From Persicaria tinctoria (taxonomy: Eukaryota > Streptophyta > Magnoliopsida > Caryophyllales > Polygonaceae), in the NCBI GenBank assembly GCA_037127255.1, contig JBANSL010000018.1:23905175-23969174 (forward strand): a stretch of DNA of 64,000 nt. The letters run 5' to 3'. Below, piece by piece: positions 56,063-64,000 of this stretch. Positions within the stretch are counted from its first letter, which is position 1; each line of letters starts with the position of its first letter. Both the position numbers and the translations under genes were made by a program. Under the pieces are notes generated by a model. The model was not told the origin of the DNA. It ran no database searches and worked only from the letters and a program-made list of their open reading frames with translations.

Positions 56063-56282
56063 AATTCCAGAATCCAAACTCCGCGTCAGATCTCTGCTCA
56101 GGACAGTCTAGAAAAGAAACATGTAGTTGTCATAAACCCTTCTAGAGCACCCAAAGCTTTCCAGGTTTCAAAGGACATTATGACCATAGGTCCACAATTA
56201 AACATAAAACAAAAACAACCAGAGACAAAGTACGCTAGCACATTCAAAGAGTTGTCCGCTTAGAATGAAAAACATGCCCCCA

Positions 56283-56783
56283 TCAGCTCATGCTCGCCGG
56301 GATGAGACGAGTTCTACCTTGACTCAGGCGAAATCCATTCGAGGGGGGACCTCCTGACTCCGGAGAGGTCCGCTCAGCATCTACCTCATCTCCCACAACA
56401 TCTAAAATCTGAACATCGAAGCGATTTCCTCTTTTATAAATAAAGGTCAAAGAAGAACCAATATTGATGTTGTGCGACTCGGCAAAATCATTCCAACCTC
56501 CTCTTAAAAAAGGAACCCTGTAATCTCCACGCATGATTTCCACCGGGAAGTCGCGAAGAATCCTAGTTGACAAAAGAATGTTCCTAGGAAGATCCGGCCC
56601 AAGTTTATCCTCGAAACATAGGGGCAGAGACCAGCAAAAGACAAAGTTAAAAGAGAGTTAAAGGAAAAACAAACCCGATAAAAAGAAAAACTTAGCAAAT
56701 AAGGAACTAACCAAGCGGAGGAGTTGCTCGGGAAAACTGATTCTCTCGAAAAAAGACCAGGGCGGACTAACGGGGGAAGGCAT
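56283..56783 (-). CDS. B3-domain (REM-like) gene 1, antisense in the Tat element
   Basis: Exon 1 (56712-56783) encodes exactly 24 codons, MPSPVSPPWSFFERISFPEQ then LLRL, ending at a GTTAGT donor. Exon 2 continues LPLCFEDKLGPDLPRNILLS and then a B3 core: FPVEIMRGDYRVPFLRGGWN, DFAESHNINIGSSLTFIYKR and FDVQILDV, with an acidic end, stop at 56283. B3 domains bind DNA in the major groove; REM-type proteins are plant transcriptional regulators. The expected AG acceptor before LPLC is not visible (sequence near 56615-56625 reads TTTTGCTGG), so splicing may be broken. It lies 220 bp past the tandem array. Confidence 0.68.
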
Positions 56784-57270
56784 GTTAAAGACGGGATAGC
56801 AAGTCTGGGCACCCCTCCCCCCATACTCTCTTTTATAAAGCGCATGGACAATACTGGACACATGTCATGAACAGGAACACGAGACCAATAAGTTCGAAAG
56901 GTCAAATCATTGAGCCTAAACTACAGGCGCGCCATGCATGAAACAAATAGTGAACACTATTGCTAAGCAACTCAAAGGTCCCGTGAGCAACACATCACGA
57001 CGAAGTAGCATCGAAAGACTAAAACCGGTCACATAGTTGGCATGCATGACCTTAAAAACTCCCGGGAGCAATAATCAAAGACTTCGCAAAAAAGAAATTT
57101 TAGCCAAATCTTTCAATTACTTCCACTTAGGAGAAGGCTGCTCGCGTCCAGTAATAGGCCAAGATAAAAAAGTGTGTCACACAAGAATTTCAAAACACAT
57201 CCACAGGCTCAATAAAGCTAAATGAACAAGCTTAAGGCTTTATTTCATTATAAGATTATGAAAATCCAGC

Positions 57271-57764
57271 TTAAGAACCATTCGAAGCTGCGTCGTGGGG
57301 AGAAGGATCGTCATGATGGACCTCACGCTCACCCCCGCATGGATCCACCACCCGAACCTTGAAACAGGCCTCACTCATGTGGGTAAAAATCATAGAAACC
57401 CCCCTTTCAAAACCATGCGATTCCACAAAATCTTTCCATCCGCGGCCAAGGTAGAGAAGACCACCGTTGTATCGCTTTATGCAAACCGGGAAATTGCTCA
57501 ACAGATGGGAGGAAAGTAAAATCCGGCTAGGTACAACATCCGCGTAACCCTCCTCAAACCTAAGTGGTAGCAACTAAAAAGTAGAAGAGAAGTATAAGCA
57601 AAGAGGGAGTTCTTAAGGAAAATAGAAATTAAATGCGAAGATCTCACCAATCACAAGAACTGTTCAGGATAATCAATCGCTTGGAAAAAAACCCATCGTG
57701 GTTCTGGCCCAAAAACCCTGTCTGCCCTAAATGATAAAGGAGGAACTATAATGGATCCCCGCAT
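57271..57764 (-). pseudogene. B3-domain (REM-like) gene 2, antisense, with a stop
   Basis: Exon 1 (57648-57764) starts at ATG 57764 (MRGSIIVPPLSF) and ends with the same pattern as gene 1, WVFFQAIDYPEQFL-stop-L, before donor GTGAGAT. The stop TGA (57651-57653) stands where gene 1 has CGC (R). Exon 2 (57271-57573) follows acceptor TTTTTAG: LLPLRFEEGYADVVPSRILL, then the B3 core with YLGRGWKDFVESHGFERGVS, MIFTHMSEACFKVRVVD and an acidic, histidine-containing tail. One nonsense change separates it from an intact gene. Confidence 0.72.
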
Positions 57765-58086
57765 CTCGATAAAAATTGGAGGAAAACAGTAAGATCTCTC
57801 TCTTTTGTATCATCATTCACGAGGGAACAATCACACAAAGAAAGAAGAATTGCATGCATGACATGCAACAGGTGACACAGCCACCAAGGGCACGCGTCTT
57901 CCATTCTCTAAATACAAAATTAATCAGGGAAGAATCTTTTCTCAAACCAGCAAAAGTAAATTGAGAAAGGGGAAAAACTAAAATTATTTTTCGATAAAAA
58001 GCGATAAAACCGAGGGCAAGAAAACCTCGCGCAACGAGTATAAAACACGCTAGGGTATCCTAAAGTGATGAACATCCTAAAACAAG

Positions 58087-58422
58087 ATGGATCCAAGTTT
58101 GCCGCCGAGGGCTTTCTATAGAGTCATCATGAGGGAAGAACAACTTCAAACACTTCCGCTCCCTCTCATGTATGTTCTAATCGACGAGGATGCTCACACT
58201 CAAGCTAGACTCTGGTCTCGCTCCAACCAGGAACACGAAGTAAAAGTGGAAAGGGACGGAGATGGCCTATTCTGGTTGACACAAGGATGGCGCGACTTCA
58301 CACAAGCAAATCGAGTCAATGTAGGATCAGCTCTGATTTTCACCTACATGGGAGACTCCATCTTTGAAGTCGATGTTGTTAGTCCTGACAGCGAGGAAAA
58401 TGGAGAAGTAGGACGTCCTTAG
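58087..58422 (+). CDS. B3-domain (REM-like) gene 4, sense and intronless
   Basis: A complete 111-codon frame from ATG (MDPSLPPRAFYRVIMREEQL) through QTLPLPLMYVLIDED, into a B3 core that aligns with the antisense copies: VKVERDGDGLFWLTQGWRDF, TQANRVNVGSALIFTYMGDS, IFEVDVVSPDSEENGE. The position where genes 1-3 have an intron (after the FF-x-x-I...LxxL segment) is continuous here. It is the only B3 copy on the same strand as the retrotransposon transcript. It is unbroken. Possible roles are host-like DNA binding or a passenger without function. Confidence 0.7.
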   Translation: MDPSLPPRAFYRVIMREEQLQTLPLPLMYVLIDEDAHTQARLWSRSNQEHEVKVERDGDGLFWLTQGWRDFTQANRVNVGSALIFTYMGDSIFEVDVVSPDSEENGEVGRP

Positions 58423-58674
58423 GTTTCTACTCTATCCATCGCGTTACTATCTCTAATATGATGTATCGAGTTTAAAGGGATCCAACCTCTAAGAAAGTTT
58501 TTGTACGCTACTTCGTATTATGAATAATAAAAGATCCCCCCTCTAATTTTATTTCTGAAATCACAAAGACACGATAAGTAGTGAAAGAGAATCATGGATC
58601 CCCTTTTTTCTTCATTCACGAAAACATAATCTATGACCAGTTTACAAACTCCCAAAGCATGACGTGGGAAAAGC

Positions 58675-59112
58675 TCAATTGGAACTGCATGATGAAGAAA
58701 CCGAGTTAAAAGTAGCCTCATGGTCATCCTCAATTTCGCGACGCGAATAGACTTGGAAGGAAACATTACCCCTATGAAAAAACATCATAGCACTTCCTAT
58801 CCCAAGATGGTGAAGGATAAGAAACTCATCCCAACCGCTATCAATCTGGAAAAGACCATTCTCACTCCAGGATACAGCCACTGGAAAATCGCGGACAAGA
58901 TACGATGAAAGAAAAGCCCATCGAGGCGGAAGCGGCCCGTATTCGGCTTCAAACTGAGGAGGCATAACCTGCACACGGATAAAGTTAAAACCCAATATAG
59001 ATAACCCAAGCTCTGTTGAATAAAAGTGAAAGAAACTCACTAGCCTAGAAAGCAGTTCCACATTCTCGATCTTTTGAAAAAAGGCCCAAGGGTTGAAATT
59101 TCCTGATGACAT
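58675..59112 (-). CDS. B3-domain (REM-like) gene 3, antisense
   Basis: Exon 1 (59041-59112) is 24 codons, MSSGNFNPWAFFQKIENVEL then LSRL, like gene 1. Donor GTGAGT; the intron (58969-59040) is 72 bp, ends GTGTGCAG, and has no in-frame stop, so an unspliced reading is also open. Exon 2 (58675-58968): VMPPQFEAEYGPLPPRWAFL, then the B3 core FQIDSGWDEFLILHHLGIGS, AMMFFHRGNVSFQVYSRREI, and a serine-rich end. It is intact in the spliced form. Confidence 0.7.
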   Translation of the reverse strand: MSSGNFNPWAFFQKIENVELLSRLVSFFHFYSTELGLSILGFNFIRVQVMPPQFEAEYGPLPPRWAFLSSYLVRDFPVAVSWSENGLFQIDSGWDEFLILHHLGIGSAMMFFHRGNVSFQVYSRREIEDDHEATFNSVSSSCSSN

Positions 59113-59454
59113 AATACATACAATGGCACGATTGGTTGCCAGAACTTAAGAAGCAACAAAGAAGATGAAAAAATTGAGGTTTTAAAAAGGAAAAATCCAC
59201 CTTGAAGCATAAAGACAAGTGGAAAAGGACTTCGTATATTCGGACCGACCCTTTCAACACTTGGAAAGGTCAGAACATAAACAGATAAATATTTACTGCG
59301 GGCAAAATATACAAGCAATACCATTCTCTTGTCCAAAGGGATCTCAAACCCAAATTCTCAAAACGAAACGAGTATCTCAATGGAACACCAAAACCAGGGA
59401 ACCAAACACAAGTCCCCAAATCCATAAAAGTTTCATCCCATAAGAACCGAGAAA

Positions 59455-62148
59455 TCAAAGATTAATGGGCGGTAGCTGCCTTCTCAACTTCTTCATCCGC
59501 GTCCTCAGCATCTTCGTCTTCAGAATAGGAATCTTCCGCGGCCATCTCTTTCTTCGAGCACTAGTCATACTAGGCTCAAACTTCTCCAGGGGAACACCAG
59601 GATTAATAGCCGAACGCACAACACTCTGGTTGATCCCCGCGACCATTCCCTTCTGGAAATAGCTAAAACACCTATCTTTTAAGATACTGGTGCCCTTCGA
59701 AGTCTGGAGGCAAGCTTTGGCCACAGAGGACAGGAAAGAGATGCCGGCCTCAGTTTTTATCCACTCAGAGGATAGATAAGCCAAGCCTTCCGGACTCTGA
59801 AGCCATTGAAGGGCCACATCTTGATTTGGACGCGCCTTGATTGTGTCAAGTTCTTGCTTAGTGATGGACACTTCCTCGCGAAGGATGGAGAGATCTTCTT
59901 CCAGCTTATCAATGCTGGCCTGCCTAGTTTGAAGAAGTTCCCGCGAGGTCTCTTCTGCCGCTTCTAGCTCTTTGACGCGAGAAACAGCAGCGCCTAGAGA
60001 AACCTTCAGATCGTCATGTTTCTTCTGCAAAACTGCCATGGCTTCCTTCTAGGCCTGCACTTCCTCATGAAGGTCCGCTGACCTCATTTTGAACTTCTCC
60101 ACTGAGGCTGGGTCACCCACAGTGTTTCCCATAATTCGAAGCTGATGAGCCGATCTCTTAATCTCCTCCTCTTTCTTTCTAAGGCTTTCTTCTCCACACA
60201 CCATGCGTTTTTCGACATCCGGTTGAATTACCCTCAGCTGGGACAAGAGAAAATAGAGAAGGAAAAATGGGAATTAAACCGCGTCAAATCATTCCAAAAG
60301 GTAAGACAAAAGGCAACCAAGCAAAGCTAACCTACCCATTGGATAATACGATCAAGGTTAGTTGAAAGAGTGACGGCATCCAGTCGACTGATATATCCTT
60401 GCTCAGGGAGACAACGTTTCTTAGCTGGAAAAGCAAGACCTTGTAGATCAATCGGATCAAAACCTGGAATAGGGAACTCGCGAAGAGTTGCTTCACCCTC
60501 TAGGAAGAGCCCCCTTTCATCCGTGGCTGATGGACCAACAACAATGCTAACCCTCCTCTTCTTTGATTTAGAAGTCTCAGGCGTGGATGGACGAACGCGT
60601 TTCTCCCGAGACGTAGGAACCAATAAAGAAGACCCTACGAGAGCACCGATCTCTTCCGCGACACTCACATCAACAATCGGTGCCACTTCCGGGGCTGGAG
60701 GAGGAGCAGGAGGATCATTGACCGTCAAACTTGTCTTTTTCTTCTTTTTGGATCTGGCTTTGTGTCGCTTCAAAAGTGCATCCAAATCCATTTTATCTGA
60801 ACACGAAAACATTCCATGATGAGTCAACTATCAAAACAAGACAAAACATGAAAACACAAATTTATACACCAAAAGAAACAAAAAGAGCCACCTAGTCGCG
60901 GATGAGGCAAACTCAAACCAGCCATCTCAAGACGAAACGCGGATAGCATTTTATCCCATGGAAATCTAGGTATATGAGAAAATGATTGTCTGAACTCAGA
61001 AAGATTGGAAACTTTTGGTTTTTTCACAGAGCAGAAACGCCCCGGAATAGTTCGGCAATTAAAGCCTTGTCCAGACCTGTCGCGTACCAAAAACCACTTA
61101 TACTTCCAATTCGATTTGCTAGACAACCTATCCATGTACCCACAACTCGAGTTGCACTGATAAAATCTTGAATCCCGAGTTCCCTTTTTTAAGGAAAAGA
61201 TGCTGAGCATTAACTTCAAAGAAGGAGCAACACCAATCTCCTTACATTTCATAATAAAACTGGCAAAGAACATCCAGCCATTAGGGACGATCTGGACAGG
61301 GCTTAAATTATACTCATCCAAAACCCTGAGAAAAAAGGGTGTAAGGGAAGTCGGAAGCCTTGGGACAAACTAGCCGCGTATACAACCAAACAATCTTCAT
61401 AAGCGTCCAAGCAACCTCCCCCTTCCCCAGGAAGACAGAACTCTACACCCGCGGGCCATGGGAAGATTTGTGAAAGGGCATCAAGATCTTCCAAATTTAA
61501 CAAAGTTGTGCAACCCCTCAACTCACCCACAGGAGACCTCCACGGGTGAATCCTATCAGTCACAACTGGTGGACGGTCGGATGGAGGCGGAAGAGGTTTA
61601 AAATCCCCCAGGAAAAGGCAAGTGTCCAGATCCTCCAAGTCATACACTGGAGTGTCTAAATCGGTCAAATTCTCTTTAGAGCGGATCTTCTTCGGATTTT
61701 CCGCTAAGCCAATTGGGGGAGACTCATAAGGAATCCAAACATCCTCTGCCTCTTGATCCGCAGAAGGAGAAATGGAAGAAGGACCCGCGTCCACCGAGGA
61801 ACTAGCACCTGACTCATCCGCATCCCTCGAGTTCTCATCTCTCGCGCATCCCTTCGAAGAAGAAGAAACTGTGTAAGGTGAAGAATAGTAATTAGGGTCA
61901 GAACACTTCCGGTGCCTTCTCACCTTAATAGGACTACCCGTAGGACCAACTCGATTTGGAGTCGACGCGGATGTGGAAGAAGACGACTCTGATGAGGAAC
62001 CACCAGAACTAGAAGAGGAACTCTCAGAAGAAGAAGAAAGGGTCTTTGGAGTTGGCCACGCTCGAGAAGATGAAGCGACACCGCTTCTCCACCTTTCACC
62101 TCTCTCGAAATCTTCTAATGAATCACGCTCCCCGCTGAGACTAGCCAT
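59455..62148 (-). pseudogene. Antisense extra gene of the Tat element (PF04195-like), three exons
   Basis: I read exons 60892-62148, 60336-60796 and 59455-60237 (minus), introns 95-98 bp with GT-AG ends and compatible frames. Start ATG at 62148 (MASLSGERDSLEDFERG). A serine-rich acidic N-terminal part is followed by FRLPLHPFF, EYNLSPVQIVPNGWMFFASF and KWFLVRDRSG, the region called 'putative gypsy type transposon' (PF04195). Then come a lysine-rich linker (KRHKARSKKKKK) and a long coiled coil (59600-60237; KELEAAEETSREL, SIDKLEEDLSILREE). Breaks: a missing base in a T run near 61335 shifts frame, and TAG at 60049-60051 stops the coiled coil. Antisense extra ORFs are known in Tat elements; their function is not known. 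Confidence 0.78.
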
Positions 62149-62670
62149 TTCTAAAGAAGCTAGAAGAAAATCGTACGAAGATTTACTTACACAAAGCAAA
62201 ACCTCGTCCAAAAACACATTCAGAGACAAACTCAAACCCTAGCTTACGATCTATCCATAAAAAAACTAAATAATTAACAAAGAAAAATCAAGAAAAACAT
62301 AGAACAAGAAAAAAATACCTTGAAGATTTGAAGAAATCTGCCGAAAACTTCGAGCAAGCAACCAGAAACCTAAAAGACCGCCGCCGGAAAACCAAGAAAT
62401 GGATAAGAACAGAATTATCTGGGAGAGCAGAAGAAGAAAAGCGTGAAGTAAAAAGAAAACGGAACGGGGTAAATTATAGGGAATTACCGTCGTTTAGACT
62501 TCCGAACATAAATGGGCCTAATGGGCCCTAATTGGGCCAAAACTCGATAAGAAAAGGCTCATCATCTCTAAACCGGAGTTGAAACAGCCACAAAGCTACA
62601 GATGTTTTCTTAAAAATCTAAATCGGTTCGCGTTAATCCCTGAGTGGAATCAACCCGGGCCGAGGAGCTG
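62149..62670. other. Upstream region of the antisense gene and 3' end of the Tat element
   Basis: Likely holds the promoter of the antisense gene. The polypurine tract before the 3' LTR is weak (CCGAGGAGCTG, 62660-62670). Confidence 0.5.
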
Positions 62671-63457
62671 TGACTAAACCAACAACAAAAACATTTGTAA
62701 AAATATAAAAACAAAATAAAACACAACCAGCTGACAAAAAGTGGTGAAGGCACTATCATAAAGTCCACCCGCGGATAAAAAAGAGGATAGTAAAGAGAGG
62801 CAAAGGCACTATCATAAACGGCAAGCACACTTCAACAGAATCATCCGCGGATAGAAAAGAGGGGCACGTGGCGATCATGCCCACCCCCCACGAGTAGAAC
62901 ACGTGTCGAGTGGCAAACCCCACGTGGCATGTCGTTTAGAGACCGCCTTGTACCTATAAAAGGAAGAAAAGACATTAAAGAAAAGGGACTTTTGGGGAGT
63001 TAAGGAAGGAAAGAAAATGAGAGGAAAGGAGCGGATCAAAACCAAGTGAGCTTGAGAAAGAAGAGTGGAATAGAGAGAATAAAGAGAAGAAGTCGAACGC
63101 GTTACCAAATACTTCTTTTCGGGAAGATCGAAGCCTTTCTCACTATATTGCTCCGCGGATATAGACCTTTCTTCACTCATTGTAAAACTTTCGCCTAAAT
63201 TGAGAATCTATTGTTATTTATCCTCAAGATAATCAAAGACGACAGGTAAACAATCTGAATCCCGAATTGTCCGGGGAAAACTCGATAAGGGAATAACACA
63301 TCAACGCTATATAGGTAGATTATTCCCGCGACACAGGTTGGGCCGCGTCGATTATTTCGATGCGGGTCAGGTAAGCCCGTTGGAAATATTAAAGGTCCCA
63401 CCAGGAAATTCCCGGGTCCCATTAAAAATGGAGGCCTTAAGAGATCGAGCGTTTTCA
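62671..63457 (+). repeat. 3' LTR of the Tat element
   Basis: 787 bp, TGACTAAACC to GCGTTTTCA, nearly identical to the 5' LTR without the hAT insertion. CCTTGTACCTATAAAAGG (about 62946) is TATA-like. Confidence 0.93.
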
Positions 63458-64000
63458 GCAACCTCTTCACTCGTTTCTAAGTAAACCTCATCATAATGAC
63501 CAGCTTCACCATCAACCACGTTGACCACATTCGTTTGAGAGCCATCATCATTCTTCCGCAAGGACGTCTTTCTCAACATCTTCACGTTCTCCCTGAATTG
63601 CGGACACCTCACTTGTATGTGACCCTTCTCCCCACAATAATAGCACTCCACATCGCTAAAATTCCGACGTTGATATGATTTTGATCTTCATCTTGGGTCA
63701 CCGTTTCCCATCTCTACATTATCTGGGTCACGACGCGGACGTGATCCAGATCTCCTCCTCTGGCGATCATTCTCCCTTGACTGGATCCTCCCTCGCTCTC
63801 AATTCTCCACAACTAGTATGCGATCCCCTCTAGTGTTGAAAGCGTCATTCTTCGTCATCCTCTCACTCTCTCGTAACGCAGCCGTTACCTTCTCTAGAGT
63901 GAGAGGCGTCCTTCCTACAAGCAGCGTATGCACCAAAGGCTTATAGGACATCGGTAATGACGCTAACAACAATAATGCTTGCTCTTCATCCTTAATATTA
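63458..64000 (-). pseudogene. Copia gag (UBN2) gene, right half, running off the window
   Basis: Minus strand: KDEEQALLLLASLPMSYKPL, then LVGRTPLTLEKVTAALRESE (UBN2 gag), a basic stretch, and the zinc knuckle CYYCGEKGHIQVRC, ending LETSEEVA at the Tat insertion. It continues in frame at 41480. TGA codons at 63799-63801 and 63688-63690 stand where arginine (CGA) is likely. gag forms the particle and the knuckle binds RNA. The 5' LTR lies beyond the window. Confidence 0.82.

Larger units (their letters stand above)
41481..63457 (+). mobile_element. Tat-lineage Ty3/gypsy retrotransposon, 22 kb, nested
   Basis: It starts TGACTAAACC, ends GCGTTTTCA, and is flanked by GCAAC. The LTRs are 787 bp each once the hAT insertion and one TSD copy are removed from the left one. 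It encodes gag, protease, RT, RNase H and a second RNase H domain, then integrase (split), in the order typical of the Tat (Ogre/Retand) lineage. The long 3' region has a tandem array and extra genes, mostly antisense. Contains a hAT element in the left LTR and a truncated Athila element in pol. Many stops and frameshifts make it non-autonomous. Confidence 0.92.

Overview
This is a plant nuclear window, very probably from a eudicot. It is AT-rich, the genes have short GT-AG introns, and the repeats are plant lineages: Tat and Athila Ty3/gypsy, Copia, plant L1 LINEs, MULEs, hAT, Stowaway and Tourist elements. It also holds a LISCL-type GRAS gene, a FAR1-type transposase, a plant mobile domain (PMD) gene and B3-domain genes. 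The species is not determined. Almost everything is mobile DNA; the one convincing ordinary host gene is the GRAS transcription factor at 20136-22109 (minus).

Layout. 0-20 kb is a mosaic of small insertions, many with exact target-site duplications (TSDs): a Pack-MULE with a KNOX gene fragment (468-1424), an internally deleted LINE derivative (1840-3559), a foldback element (3646-4306), LINE tails, hAT elements (7717-8283; 15260-17628 with a LINE inside), a truncated LINE (8501-10677), and a MULE-like element built of GTGACA/TGTCAC repeats that carries a casein kinase 2 alpha exon (about 11175-14245). 20-22.8 kb is the GRAS gene and its upstream region. 22.8-30.5 kb is a 7.7-kb MULE. It has an apparently intact five-exon transposase gene (FAR1 domain, MULE DDE core, SWIM, AT-hook, OTU protease domain) and a decayed PMD gene, with 20-bp palindromes at both ends and in the middle. 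30.5-38.5 kb is further hAT, MULE and MITE insertions. 38.5-40.45 kb is an Athila-like LTR with many TCGATATCGA palindromes.

40.45-64 kb is a nest. A gag-bearing Copia element on the minus strand is split by a 21,977-bp Tat-lineage element (41481-63457, 5-bp TSD GCAAC, 787-bp LTRs). The left LTR of the Tat element contains a 1,409-bp hAT element. Its integrase is broken by a 5'-truncated Athila element (about 48175-54550), which makes an in-frame Tat-Athila fusion ORF. Downstream of its integrase lie a 78-79-bp tandem array, then four small B3-domain (REM-like) genes, then an antisense three-exon gene of the PF04195 kind. Three of the B3 genes are antisense with introns at the same place; one is sense and intronless. 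The B3 cluster inside a retrotransposon is the most unusual feature I see.

Decay. Most broken genes carry TGG, CGA or CAG codons turned into stops, as expected from C-to-T deamination of methylated DNA. The MULE transposase is the clear exception.
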